This document shows, piece by piece, positions 21,154-32,760 of a DNA stretch of 64,000 bases. Each line of letters starts with the position of its first letter. Positions within the stretch are counted from its first letter, which is position 1. A program made the position numbers and the translations under genes. Under the pieces are notes generated by a model. The model was not told the origin of the DNA. It made no database searches and saw only the letters and a list, made by a program, of their open reading frames with translations. Source of the DNA: Adiantum capillus-veneris (Eukaryota; Streptophyta; Polypodiopsida; Polypodiales; Pteridaceae); assembly GCA_014529385.2 (NCBI GenBank), contig CM043971.1:96314382-96378381 (forward strand), written 5' to 3'.

Positions 21154-24094
21154 GATTAAGGCTCACTCAAAAGTCTCAAGATAGTCCTTGACAATCCCAT
21201 TAGTGCAACTTATCCCTTTTTTTCCCTGGTGTCAAAAGTCAAGAATTTGTGACTTTTTGGTCTCTAGAAACTGGTTCTGGGTACCCTAAAAGTTTGGGAT
21301 TAGGAAACCTGGTCTAAGTGTGTGCTATTGCCCACAAGCTTTCTTCCTAGCTATACCTGACTCAATTTGGAGTTGTGTAATAGAGTTAGAGCACTTTTAG
21401 TGAACTACACTTGAAACAGCACTCAAAAAAGTTCAAGGACCAAAACACAAGACCTTTGGCTTGTACATTGGTCTCCAGAAGGTATTTTTAGCTCAAAATT
21501 GAGATTTGGAATGTACTCAAGTATATCTACAAGATCACCAAGTCAGATACCCCAACTCTGCTGAGGTACATGGATATCGATCCATGTTCCCTGTCAAAAA
21601 TTTTTCTCCAAATTTTGACTGTGTGTAGATAAGGTCATGTGCAAGCTATATACCAATTTTCATCAAATTCTGAGGTTGAGGTACATGGATCGTGATCCAT
21701 GTTCAACCACATTTGGACTTGATCTCTTGGCAACTTGTTGCAGTTTATGTCCACAAATTAAATCTCAAATATTTTTGGATTTGAACTTGGTTTGATAGGT
21801 CAAATTGCCAATACCAGGTCTGCACTGCGGTTTTCTGTCTGCCACTTGTTTTTCTCCCTTTTGACACAAATTTGCTCAATTTTTTCCAGAATTAGACTTG
21901 GGGATATGTTTCCTTGTGTATGCACTACTGATCTGGAAAGTTTCAGGTCAAGCTTTCACTATGGGTACATGGATCACGATCCATGTTTGGAGCCCAAATT
22001 GACTTCTCTTGGTACCATCAGATTCAGCATGATTAGTAGGTCCTATGGTATCAAAAATTTTGAAAATTGACCTCTAGATTGAAAATTAGGTCAGTTCTGG
22101 CGCTTTGTCAGAGTACTTGGTAGTTCTGGGCTTTTGGTTTGGTTTTTGATATCCAAATTCACTTTTGAAAAGGCCACTAGACTCCTTGTGATGTCCTCTA
22201 GCTATGGTGCAAGTTTGGTATCAGTTTGTGACAAAGGAACATGGATCGTGATCCATGTATCTATGTGTCAGATTACAGTGAAACTTGGCACACAGCTTGC
22301 CCTTGGTCTCCTGATGCTAGCTATATGGTTTTTGTGTGATTTGGATACATTTATGTCAAGCAAAAGTCAATCCCTAGATCTGTTTTAGGGTCTTTCTTTT
22401 TGCAGTCTTTTTGGCTCTTTTCGCCCACTTTTTGAACTTTTTTGACAATGCTTCATTGGGGACTTTTGTTCACAATGGTCTCTGCTACAGGCTAGAAAAG
22501 TTTTTGACCAAAAATTTATCAGGGGTACATGGATCACGATCCATGTTCCACCACTTTTGGACTTGAATTTTTGGTGTGCTCATAGCTTATGATGTTTGTA
22601 GATTGCTCATAATTTTTTTTTGAATTTGGATCAATTTTGCCCTACCAAATCTGACTTCTATAGTCTGCTGTGACAGTTTTGACAATGTTCTGCATTTGGC
22701 TATTTTGACCAACTTTTTTCTATTTTTTGACATGGTCCCTTTTGGCAAAGTTGTTCCACTAGTTATCAGGGATGTACTTGTCAAATATCAGTCCCAAATG
22801 TCAAAAGGTACATGGATCGTGATCCATGTTTGGTAGCATTTTTTCATGAATTTTGTTATGTAGGTTCTCTATCCCCTGTAGAAGCTTTTTGAGTTTGGAT
22901 CCCAATATCTTAAGATTTGACTAATTTTATGTCTGAATCCTTGTTTTGGCTGCTTTTGTCCTAACAGTCAATTCTGATGTGATTTTTGAGTTTTTCTTTC
23001 AAGCAAACTTGATCAGAGCAGTATCTCCTTTAGGAAGAGAATGGGGTCTAGGAGGGCCTCTTTATTTGGCAGTTTAAGGAAGTCAAACCTTTAGTATTAA
23101 GAAAGTAATCAAAGGACAGTTTTTGAATTCAAACAGGCAAAATGGCTAGTTTATTTGAATTTAAAGTTTCCCCCCCAAAATGGAATTTAAAATCTAACGG
23201 GTAAAACCATATCATGTAGCATATCTATGGAAAGAGCTCGATGCATAGATTGCAAATCTATGATCTCTGCTCAAATTGGAGATCCTATGTGGGAGTTATG
23301 GAAGGCCGAAAATCATAAAATTTTCCATCTCCTTTTTGAGGAGAAAAGTGTATCCTTTGACCACTCTTACACATCTGTTACACATCCACCATTCTTACAC
23401 ACATGACATACACCTATTCGTCAAAATGTTAATCACCTCCATAAGCTCATGGAAAATAAAGAGGCCCTCCTACACCCCATCCATTTCCTAATGCACTGAT
23501 GGTCAATGTCAATAATCACTTTTTTCCAAAAATGGTCTATGGGGTACATTGATCACGATCCATGTTCCTCTACAGATTCTGGCCAAACTTCTCAGATTGC
23601 TTCTAGAGAGTATGTTGATGCCCTTGATCCACAAATTTTTGAAGTTGGATCACTATTGAGGTCTCTACCATCAAAATTTCAAAATTTTAGAGTTATGATC
23701 ACTTTGACCAAAATATGGTTTTCACCCTTTTTTTCCTCAATCTTTTAGCCCAAATTTGATGGTGGTAGATTCTACTTATCCTATTCCTAAGTACTTAAAT
23801 GAAAGATGAAATAAAAACAAGCAAAATGGTACAAAATAAGTCAAAATGGAAAACGGTACAGCAATCTGAAAGCATAGAGTAAATCGAAGAATGAAATGCT
23901 TTTGGCTATCTCACTCACAACCCTCTTTACTTCTCAAGAATAGATCTAGCAAGTCCTCGACTTCTAAACTCTATCAAGCAGTAAACCCCGTGTCTAGCTA
24001 ATTCACTGCTAAAGTGTAAATCGAATGGAGAGACAAATATTCAAAAAAGAACGCTCTAAATACGCACTAGGTCACTCACCATCTAAGGATCATT
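21154..24094 (-). other. Family A 5' leader, non-coding
   Basis: About 2.9 kb between PBS and gag start. No domain-bearing ORF is present. It is AT-rich and holds seven copies of a palindromic motif, described separately. Long leaders of this kind are known from Athila/Tat-type gypsy elements. Confidence 0.75.
21568..23565. repeat. Seven dispersed palindromes, half-site ACATGGATC
   Basis: Copies start at 21568, 21683, 21967, 22239, 22527, 22810 and 23546, each 20 bp. The half-sites ACATGGATC and GATCCATGT face each other across a GT or AC centre. The first copy has a changed centre (ATATCG) and the last has ACATTG. Four successive intervals are 284, 272, 288 and 283 bp. Sequence between copies is mostly unlike, except that copies 2 and 5 share a following block (CCAC..TTTGGACTTGA). 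The motif is therefore kept while its surroundings have drifted. Confidence 0.93.
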
Positions 24095-24112
24095 TCCCCG
24101 GCAGCGGCGCCA
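24095..24112 (-). other. Family A primer-binding site, tRNA-Asp type
   Basis: The minus strand reads TGGCGCCGCTGCCGGGGA one base after the LTR end, the same PBS as the non-autonomous element. Confidence 0.93.
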
Positions 24113-24113
24113 A

Positions 24114-25015
24114 TGTTAGTGGGTCGCCGTGACGGACATCTTCAACATAGCTTTCTGGCACTAACATAATGTCAATACTCAGGGAAAGTGACTCGGATGG
24201 GACACAGAGACTCTATGAGATCATCAATCTCACGAAGTGAACCTTAACAAGCAAACGCAACAACTCTACAAGGAAACCAACACTCAAAGATCACGAAATT
24301 TGCCTATGTCCTTTCTCACAACCCTAGGTCATCACGCCATTTTGGCACTCGAACGGACTCGAAATACAACGAAACTTTAGGAGGAGGTCTAGGACACCTA
24401 GGGGCACTATCCTACCAACTCTAGTCGCAATCCGACAAAGTACCAAAATCACGTTCCATCATGAAAAAGGTCCTAAAAATTGCAACAGAACTATCCAGAA
24501 AGGTCGCCCTATGGTCTAGGAACACTCTCCTATGGTCAAAACGGCTAAAAATAATGATTTACGCACTCAAATTTGTACTTACAGCTCACAGACACGTAGT
24601 CGCGAACCTCAACAAAACTGACAATGCTTACACTTGATTTAAAAAGCAAAGAGAGAGGAACACAATGCAAGTTTCAAAATAAAAAATGGATTACCAAATC
24701 ATTAGCTGTGATGATTACAAGTTTGGAGCAGCTCGTAGCTTGAGCATACGTTTTCAGAGCTCCTTCTTCCCTCAAGATAAGCCTCCTCTCACATTAAGGC
24801 TATTGACCTTTATACCTAGGGCATTCTAAATGGCCAGTGGCCAGCTCACATGTACCTTTACAATTGTCATTGACAAAATTACAACTCCGAAGGGAATTGA
24901 CTACTATTCTGGAATTAGGATTTACACATAGTATTACTACACTAGCTTGACAAAATAATAAACTACAAATGTAGTGTCCGGCCACGTGTCCAGCCAGTTG
25001 ATCTGTCCTCAAACA
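24114..25015 (-). mobile_element. 5' LTR of family A gypsy element
   Basis: 902 bp on the minus strand, from TGTTTGAGGACAG to CACTAACA (TG/CA). TATA-like GGTATAAAGG lies near 24807-24817. A PBS follows, so this is a 5' LTR whose internal region runs to lower coordinates. A diverged partner, plus-oriented and cut, lies at 4397-5107 and belongs to another insertion. I see no clear TSD. Confidence 0.92.
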
Positions 25016-25275
25016 CCCATCATTTATTTGTGCCTTTAGGAAAAATCATCACTCCTTTAGGGACTCGATATGCACCCCTAAAAGGTCACCCTTATCAACA
25101 CTTTTTTACCTTGATTGTCTAAGGTCAGTTTGGAGAAAGGAACAAGGAGAGAAGTATCACTTGGCACAATATGATTTAATTGGCAAGTGAATTGAATCTT
25201 GAATGTCAAAAGGAGGCAAAAAAGTGTCCATAAAAAAATGTTGTCTCTTCCTTAGATTGGCAGAGAGGTGCCTTC

Positions 25276-25320
<45 letters not shown>

Positions 25321-25850
25321 GCCTCTAATTTTTTTGTGGGCCAACTCGCAAGATTGAAACCAATTTTTTTCATGACATGGCCTTGCCTCTTCTCGCCATA
25401 ACCAGGTACCCTCCCTTTCACTCTACATTGCTACTTCTTTGGTGCTCTCCAAAGATTATGTGCAATGTCTTCCCAAATGGCTTCTACAGTCCTTAGGCCA
25501 ACCTTTTTTGTCTCCTCCATGAGCATAGTAGTACAAGGCGACAGAAATTAAGGGTAATGAGTTTTCTTTAATGCAACAACAAGATTGTTGGAATAAGGCA
25601 GCCCCTCCATCACTAGAGGAGAAGCATAAGTTCCCCTTCAACAATGGAGGAGATAAAAGTGAGAGGGGAAGGGCACATTCCCTATGATATTATTATAAAT
25701 TTTGAGAATGGTGCTAACTCCACACCATAAGTATGTATGGTCTTTTCTTTTTTTTGATGGGCACAAGCATCCCAATGCATGCAATGCATCTTTTACCTTT
25801 AAAAATTACTAGGTGCAATTTTTCTGTTCCACAAATACATTAAGATTTAA
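25016..25850. other. Non-coding flank with a (GT)n run
   Basis: No coding signal. A GT dinucleotide run of about 42 bp lies at about 25277-25318. Confidence 0.7.
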
Positions 25851-25985
25851 GGAGAGATGCTATGAAGTCTCTAGAATAAGAAACGATAAGAGGTGAAAGG
25901 TCATGGAGCTTTTGGTAAAAGCTTTGAGGAGAGATGCTATGAAGTCTCCAAAATAAGAAACGATATGAGGTGAAAGGTACAACAA
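25851..25985. repeat. Direct repeat of about 60 bp
   Basis: GGAGAGATGCTATGAAGTCT and the following AATAAGAAACGATA..GAGGTGAAAGGT occur twice, starting near 25853 and 25929, with a few differences. Confidence 0.88.
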
Positions 25986-26199
25986 TTATCATCTTGTTTA
26001 GATCACATGATTTCAAGAGTGAATCAATCAAGGCAAACTAGTTCAAAATTTTGGTTTTAAATCCTCTTGTACCAATGTTGTAGCTCTTTGAAATTTGAAA
26101 AGCCCCTCCCTATGAACCTATGTGCTCGCTTACACATTCTGAGGTGGACTCCTAGGGCTAGCTCAAGCAAATCAACTCTATAACATCATGGACTATAGG

Positions 26200-26425
26200 C
26201 CTTAAGAGTGCACACATAGGTCATGTTGTATGGCAGGAGACCTTTGCATTGCATACAATCAAAACATTGGAATGCTTGTAGACGTTGCTTGTTGTGGGCA
26301 TATCTTGTAAGGCCTTAAGAGTGCACACATAGGTCATGTTGTATGGAAGGAGACCTTTGCATTGCATAGAATCAAAATATTGGAATGCTTGTAGACGTTT
26401 CTTGTTGTGGGCATATCTTGTAATC
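26200..26425. repeat. 113-bp tandem duplication inside the PPR pseudogene
   Basis: GGCCTTAAGAGTGCACACAT through GGGCATATCTTGTAA occurs at about 26200-26312 and again at 26313-26425, with about six differences. Both copies encode the same PPR segment, one per frame. Confidence 0.92.
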
Positions 26426-26530
26426 AGAGCATAGTAACATTTCATGATGGATCCTTTCCAAATTACTTTGCATCAAGAGAAGAGCATCACAATTGACATA
26501 CATATTCATGAGAATAGCACTAGCTAGTGT

Positions 26531-26535
26531 AACAA
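26531..26535. repeat. Target-site duplication AACAA, left copy (chromovirus)
   Basis: AACAA directly precedes the 5' LTR start at 26536 and is repeated at 34681-34685 after the 3' LTR. Confidence 0.88.
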
Positions 26536-27346
26536 TGCCATAATTTATAATATCTAGCTTTACCAAATGATTTTCTCATATTAAACTGATCATTTAATAT
26601 GGGAAGATAAAAGGGGAACAAGAGTTAGGATATAGATATGTGCTTCTAGACCTATCTCAACAGGGGACCAAAAGGAGAAATGGTTGCATCTCAACAGGGG
26701 TCCAAAAGGACACGGTCTACCAAAGAGCAATGTGAAATAAGTGCTTCTAGATTTACCTCAGCAAGGGACCAAGAGAAGAGATGGTTACATCTCAATAGGG
26801 GTCCAAAAGGAGGTAGTATATCAAAGAGCAACGTGCATCTAATGGAGCTTAAAAGACCTTAGGGTTAGCTTCATTAAAGACCTCCAAAATTTAGTGTTAA
26901 AAAGTCCTTTGACCTTAGGCAAGCTAGGGCTGACCTTGAGGTGGGAATCCTACCCAAGCATGAGGTGCTTGTCGTGCTTGTGCTAACTAAAGTGCTTAAA
27001 GTGTTTGTGGCAACCTTGCCCAAAGATTGACATGATTTTTATGCTTAACTGACTAAGGTTCTTGAAGTGTTCAATTCAAATATAAACTCTCAAGAGGCAT
27101 AAAACGTTTTCATAATTGATTGACTAAGTGCTTGAAGTATTCAATTCAAACCAAATGACTTAAGACACATAAAAGATACATGTGCAAATGATCCTCCACA
27201 TGTGGCCCTCATGAGGTGCTTGAATCCTATTGGATAGGTTTTAAAGGGGTCCAATGAGAATTTAGATGCATAAAAATAAATAATTAAGTTCTTTCTCTCA
27301 AAGAGAAAAAAATAGGACACATGTCCAAATGAAATAATTAAATAAT

Positions 27347-27409
<63 letters not shown>

Positions 27410-28135
27410 GGACCAAGCATGAGAGGGGGGTATACTCTCCCCTCCACACACACACGTACACATTCTCTCATTGTGTGGAGTGCAAAGTGCAAGAGCTCCA
27501 TCTCCTTCTCCAAGCTTGTTGAGAAGTGGAGAGCCTACACCAACACTCTTGGCTATGGAGGAATGCAAATTTAACCAAGATACATGCTTCAATGCTTAAG
27601 CTTGCCATATTTTTCATCTTCATTAGTATGCTATTATGCTATGATAAGCAAGAAGCACGATGATAAGTGGGAAACTATTTCTTTCTCCTATGGATGATTC
27701 TTCTTCCTCTTTCCTACCCTCATTCCCCGCTAGCTCTCTCCACTTTTGAAGGTGTTTGAGGCCTTGTGATAGCTAATGCTTTTTGCAAAGTTTATGTTAT
27801 GCTCGTGATGCTTGAAGCTTTCCATCTTCATAGTATCACCAAGGTCACAAGGAACACAAAGATTGTATTATACCAAGTCTCTCTTGATGGGAGAATCTAT
27901 AATACAAACGCCTTTTGGAGGGGGGACCTAAATCCAGTCCTCAACTATTGTCATGTTCTCTAATAATCTCTCTCTTGCAAAAATATTGTTCATGTCAAGT
28001 TAATTAAGTACTATGTTCATGTTGCTACCATCAATTAAGTTCACCCTCTATGTTCTCAAAGTAACCTCACGAAAATGCTCACTATGATTCTCTTAATTCC
28101 GCTATTCTCAAAGTTCATAGGCCACTTCCATTACA
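26536..28135 (+). mobile_element. 5' LTR of chromovirus
   Basis: 1600 bp. The start (TGCCATAATTTATAATATCT) is set by the TSD and by comparison with the solo LTR of the same family at 54340-55907, which starts TGTCATAATAATCAATATCT on its strand. It ends CCATTACA before the PBS. It holds tandem segments of about 100 bp with AGGGGTCCAAAAGG (26645-26835) and a (GA)n run at about 27351-27408. Confidence 0.88.
27351..27408. repeat. (GA)n microsatellite in chromovirus 5' LTR
   Basis: A GA run of about 57 bp. The 3' LTR has the same microsatellite, shorter, at about 33908-33948. Confidence 0.97.
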
Positions 28136-28136
28136 T

Positions 28137-28149
28137 TGGTATTAGAGCA
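28137..28149 (+). other. Chromovirus primer-binding site, tRNA-iMet type
   Basis: TGGTATTAGAGCA lies one base after the LTR end. It differs from the canonical TGGTATCAGAGC by one C-to-T change. Confidence 0.93.
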
Positions 28150-28507
28150 TTTGGTTTCTCTTTTCTTACTTAAGAAGAGAGGTCCTTAAGTAGCCTATTG
28201 AATATGGTTGATTTTGTTAACTATATTAGGGTTAGTGGGATTGGAATCTATTATTGATTTTGTTGAGCCCACTATGTGGGATATGATGCACACCTTGGGA
28301 GATTTGGTCTTAATAATGGGGTCATTTTAGACTTGTGTGCTTTACCATTATTGAGCCATAAGAAGTCTGAAATGAGCTATCCCTCGGCAATTTTGCTATG
28401 TTAGACCCACTCCACTAATCTCTATAATTAATCAATTCGAGCCGTGGGTGTAGATACTTAAGTGCTTATTTTCAAAGGCTAAGAGGAGTAGCAACTAAGG
28501 TTTTGAA

Positions 28508-29715
28508 TTGCAAAAGGACACACTAAGTAAACACATAAGTATGATTAGCATGGCTGACAATAACCAAGAGAGTAGAATGAACATTGATAACTTTGATTTT
28601 GATTATGATGCCCCATGTTTATCAATTATCTTGTTGCTAGGTTGCATCAACAAGATATGGGCAACCCTACTTTGCAAGCCGAAGTTACTCAACAACATCA
28701 TGCTTATGGGATTTCCCTTCCTCTCCAAGAGGAAAGAGAGTTTACGAGGCCTCTTGATGAGACTCCCAAAAGTAGACTCTCTTCCATAAGAGAGGAGGAA
28801 TCCAAAGAACGAGAAAGAAGTGAATCCCTAAGTTCTTCTAAAGATGTGGCTCCATGAAGACGACAGTCTAGACTATCGCCAGCTCCTTTGAAGAGGAAAC
28901 GATCAACCCATAGTCCTTCTCTTCATGACTCCGAAAGGGAAGAGAGAAACAAAGGAAGAAAAAGGGAAGAAAGAGGTCACCCTCTTCTCCTTCTTCTTCA
29001 CCTTCCTCCTCTTCCGATGAAAGCAATAGTTATTCTTTTAGAGAATACAAGAAAAGAGGACATCGCAAAACTTACCCTGCATGGAAAAGGTCCCAAAAGC
29101 TCAAGAAATTCAAAGGGGGAGGAAAGAGTATCTCTTTTCTCACCTATGATGGAACCTTTGGTGCCACCAACAAAGTATTGGGGCCTTCATCCAACAATTT
29201 GATGTGGCCTTTGGAGACGAGTGCTTCACAGAGTCCTCCTCCAAGCTACACCATGTAGCTATACACTTCCAAAAATTTGTTCGTCAATGGTGGGCTAGCC
29301 TTTGTGGCCATGGCAAGGCCCCAAAGACATGGAAAACTCTACTAGTTTCCATCATGAAGAAATTTCTTGCAAGCGATACAAAGGACAAAGTGCTTACCGA
29401 ATGGTGGAGCTTGATTTCTCTTCAATGAGTCTATCCACAAATATGTAGACAAGTTTTGGGATTTACATCTCAAAGCTACAGTCTTTCAAAGGATAGAATT
29501 CTCCAAACAAAAGCAACAATTTTGTGTGGGATTACTTGATGAAATGACCGAGTATGTCAACTCACAATGGCCTAGCACTATCACCGAAGTCATCCACCAC
29601 ACTATGGTTGCTTCAAGGATCAATTTCCAACAAGGGGCGAGAAAAAATTTCAAGCCCATGGAAAACAAGGATTGAAATGAATCTAAAAGGAAGAGCAATG
29701 CTCAAAACTCCTCAT
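28508..29715 (+). pseudogene. Chromovirus gag
   Basis: Fragmented over several plus frames. Clear capsid signature at 29204-29428: SSSKLHHVAIHFQKFVRQWW, APKTWKTLLVSIMKKFLASD, TKDKVLTEWWSL. Further gag-like sequence follows to KRKSNAQNSS at about 29715, where the reading is cut by an inverted block. Serine/Arg-rich linkers precede the capsid. Multiple frameshifts. Confidence 0.85.
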
Positions 29716-30193
29716 GTTGGAGAGGAGAGATTAAAAAAAAATCTTCTTTGTCGAGATAGCGTTGGACATGAAGCCTCAACTTCCCAATCAAGGGAGTAAC
29801 AAAGGTTTGTTGTCCCTTGAAGGTGTGTCAGCAGTTATAGTATCTCCCATTTCAAAAGCTTGAATGCCCAACTTAGTGGCCAACTCCATTGATATGAAGT
29901 TGTGAGTAGAGCCAGGGTCAAACAAGATGAAGGCATCATGCTCCCTTACTTTTCCCCAAGCATAGGACAGGTTTGAGCCTTGGCAAGCAATGAGTATCCT
30001 CTATTGGAGCTTCAACCATCTAGGAGTGTCATTGAGTACATTCTCTTTTTTAGGACAAGAATGATAACCATGTCCTTGCTCCCCACACTTAAATCATTTA
30101 TGGTCTTTACAAAAGGCCTCTAATTCTTTGGGAGAGAGCTTATTTTCACCTTTGTAAGCTCCTTTCTCCTTGGCCTTATTGTTGTTGGTGGTT
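29716..30193 (-). pseudogene. Inverted block: gag zinc knuckle and protease
   Basis: This part of the plus-strand chromovirus reads correctly only on the minus strand. From about 30190 downwards it gives NNNKAKEKGAYKGENKLSP, a CCHC knuckle whose first Cys codon is a stop (FKCGEQGHGYHSCPKK), the protease LFDPGSTHNFISMELATKLG (DPG in place of DSG), and PLIGKLRLHV and SPLQHEEF near 29705. On the plus strand the protease resumes right after the block with MAANMKFPERRIYFTY. The block is therefore an inversion in place, not an extra insertion. Confidence 0.85.
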
Positions 30194-31140
30194 CAATTGC
30201 ATGGCTGCCAACATGAAGTTCCCTGAAAGGAGAATCTATTTCACCTACACAAAAAAGAGCATATACATAGATGCTAACGAGTTGAGTAACACCATATCCT
30301 TGGTAAATACGCTTTCTTTTGATGAGTCAATGAAAGTCTCTATTTTTGCGTATATGATTTTTGTCAGAGACTCTGTAAATGATTCTAATGTTTTCACAAG
30401 TAGCAATAAAGGGAATCAAGAGGAGTTAGAGCTGTATAATTTCCTAAATGGATTCCAAGATGTTTTCATTCATGACATCCCTAGTGAGCTACCTCCAAAA
30501 CGAGGGGATGATGACCATGCAATAGGGCTTCTACTAGGAAGCCCACCACCTAATAAACCTCTTTATTGAGTGTCACAAGCTCAACAAGAGGAGATCATGA
30601 GGCAAGTCCATGAATTGGTGAAAAAATGGATGGTGAGGCCTAGCTCCTCTCCATTTGCTTCACTAGTATTTTTATTGCAAAAGAAAGATGGGACATATCA
30701 CATGTGTGTCGACTATAGAGCACTAAATAGGATCACTGAAAAGATATATTTCTCGTGCCTCGGCTAGAAGATCTATTTGATAAGTTACATGTTTTGGCCT
30801 GACAAATGCTCCAGCCACATTCAAACTCACGATGGACAAAAATCTTCAGGCGACTCAAATTCTCTTGAGGAGTACAAGTGACACCTCCATGTAATCTTTC
30901 AAGTTGTGAGAGAGAATAAGCTTTTCATTAATAAAAAAAAAAGTGAATTTTTCCTACAAGAGATTCAATATTTAGGTCACATTATCTCTCAAGATGGTAT
31001 ATGTATGAATCCATCAAAGTTGGAGGTAATAAAAGCATAGCCTAATCCAAGGAATCTACATGAGCTAAGAAGTTTTATTGGTCTGTGTGCATACTATAGA
31101 CGCTTCATAGCAAAATTCTCTCAAATAGCAGGACCATTGC
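30194..31140 (+). pseudogene. Chromovirus protease C-terminus and reverse transcriptase
   Basis: Frame 30201-30569 runs from the protease tail to the RT start (NGFQDVFIHDIPSELPPKRG). After a stop in place of Arg, frame 30570-30767 has SSSPFASLVFLLQKKDGTYH and CVDYRALNRIT. Near 30785 the sequence jumps to GLTNAPATFK, so the RT palm part with the metal-binding residues before it is deleted. Further decayed RT (INKKK, IQYLGHIISQ-like) extends to about 31140. Confidence 0.88.
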
Positions 31141-31697
31141 ATGACTTAACAAGGAGGAATGTTAAGTACTCATGGACTGCTAAATAAAAAAAAATGCTTT
31201 TGACAAGCTCAAAGAGAAGCTTACCTCCCAACCAGTCCTTATGCTTCCGGGTCCTCAAAGCCGTTTGAGGTCCAATGTGATGCTTGTGGTGATTGCCTTG
31301 GAGCAGTTTTGCTTCAAGAAGGGCATGCCATAGCATATGAGAGCCGAAGGCTCAATGCCAATGAACGGGTCTTGGGCATAAACAAAAAAGATCTTTTAGC
31401 TATTTTACATGCCCTAGACACATGGAAGCACTATCTCTTGGGGGCTCCATTCATCCTACGAATGGATCACCAAGACTCAAGAACTTCATGACGCAAACCA
31501 AAATTTTTGACAAACAAATGAGGTGGGCAAATTGTCTTTCGCGATTTAAATTTTATATTGCTCACATAGCTGGCAAGCACAATCAAGTGGTCGATGCACT
31601 TTCACAACGGCCAAGGGTAAATCTGGTGTCTATAACACCTCACAATGATCTATCTTTTATGATAGATGAGTATGCTACTAACCAAGACTTTAAGTAG
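31140..31697 (+). pseudogene. Chromovirus RNase H
   Basis: Several plus frames give FEVQCDACGDCLGAVL-like sequence near 31265, then EGHAIAYESRRLNANERVLG (31309-31491) and KQMRWANCLSRFKFYIAHIA, GKHNQVVDALSQRP (31422-31697). The domain order and ends are normal; the frames are broken. Confidence 0.88.
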
Positions 31698-32760
31698 GTA
31701 ATTAAAGCATTGCATTAGTGAAGACAAAAAGAACCATTCACCTTGAATAAAGGTTATCTTCCGAACGGAAATAGGCTATGTGTTAATCACCAATACAATA
31801 AGAAAGTCATGTACAAATGCCATGCTTCTCCTTATACGGGGCAAAGAGGGATTCCATAATCTACTCTTCAAGGAGTAGAAAAGTATTTTTGTTGGTCTAC
31901 CCTGAAATCAAATTGTGTGGTATACCAAAAAATGAAATTGGATCGAGGAAAGCAACTTGGATTGTTTCAGTCGACATGCTTAGCAAGAAAACACACTCTA
32001 TGCCTTTCAAAAAGACTATTAAGGCACATCAAATGGCAACCCTCTTTAGATCTCAAATTTTCAAGTATCATGGCTTGCTAACATCCATAGTGTCGGACAA
32101 AGATCGTAGAATGACCAGTAATTTCTAGAAGGTTCTCTTTGAGGAATCTAAGAAGTAGATTAAATTTCTCGTTTGGCCTATCATCCACAAACGGATGACC
32201 AAAGTGAAATAATTTCTAGAAGGGTCTCTTTGAGAATCTAAGAAGTAGATTGAATTTCTCGTTCGGCCTATCATCCACAAACGGATAACCAAAGTGAAAT
32301 AATTAATGTAACGATTCTTGAATCTACTAAAAGCCTATGTCATGGAAGTATATCAACATTCTCAATGAGAGAAGTACCTACCTCTTATAGAGTATGTGTA
32401 CAATGACATTGTACATACTTCTATGGGGAAAGCACCTTTTGGGGTTAAAGAGGGAAGATCTAAAATTCTCTTACTACTTAAAGTACATGGGAAGATCTTT
32501 GCTGATGAATATAGCCCAGACTTACAAGAATCTTTTCAAAGATTAAAAAGGTTTTATCCATCTCACAACAAAGGAAAAAGGGGCTGCTGCTAATGAGCAC
32601 AAAAGATCCTTAGCCTTTAAGAAAAATGATTGGGTTTTGTTAAAGTTTCTCAAGGCTCATCTAAGGCATAGTATGGGCAAGAATTCTACGAGCCACCAAG
32701 AGTATTATGCTAAACTAGCAAAAAGATACTATGGTCCTTTATTTTAAAATTCTTAAGCCA
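31698..32760 (+). pseudogene. Chromovirus integrase
   Basis: The H2C2 finger remnant is KCHASPYTGQRG near 31820. Part of the core follows in frame 31817-32128 (DMLSKKTHSMPFKKTIKAHQ, IVSDKDRRMTSNF, holding the second catalytic Asp). The sequence around 32120-32300 is a tandem duplication of about 90 bp over the PxxDGQ region. Frame 32396-32593 gives the C-terminal part (YNDIVHTSMGKAPFGV). Dead through stops and duplication. Confidence 0.85.
32120..32300 (+). repeat. Tandem duplication of about 90 bp in chromovirus integrase
   Basis: ATTTCTAGAAGG.TCTCTTTGA through CCAAAGTGAAATAA occurs twice in direct order, near 32121-32210 and 32211-32300, with few differences. It repeats the CATCCACAAACGGAT stretch that codes for the HPQTDGQ-type region. 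Confidence 0.88.

Larger units (their letters stand above)
26130..26535 (-). pseudogene. PPR protein pseudogene, downstream half
   Basis: Minus-strand translation gives PPR-type stretches: ASAILMNMYVNCDALL (compare the plant block NALVDMYAKCG) and YYALITRYAHNKKRLQAFQY followed by MQCKGLLPYNMTYVCTLKA (compare WNALIAGYAQ..G..ALxLFxxMQxxG..PNxVTF..xLKAC). PPR proteins bind organelle RNA. Frames shift repeatedly and part is duplicated, so it is dead. The upstream half lies across the chromovirus at 34686-35090. Confidence 0.75.

Noticed and set aside
21568-23565. Regular spaced palindromes as a CRISPR array
   Set aside because: Spacing of about 280 bp, diverging copies, plant retroelement context and no cas genes.
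4397-25015. LTRs at 4397-5107 and 24114-25015 as the pair of one element
   Set aside because: They are in opposite orientations and each is joined to a different internal region, so they belong to two insertions of one family.
28137-28149. tRNA-like sequence at LTR borders
   Set aside because: These are primer-binding sites complementary to tRNA 3' ends, not tRNA genes; no cloverleaf is present. The same holds for 13790-13809, 20730-20741 and 24095-24112.
29716-30193. Minus-strand protease as a separate nested element
   Set aside because: It fills exactly the missing part of the surrounding chromovirus and has no ends or TSD; inversion explains it.
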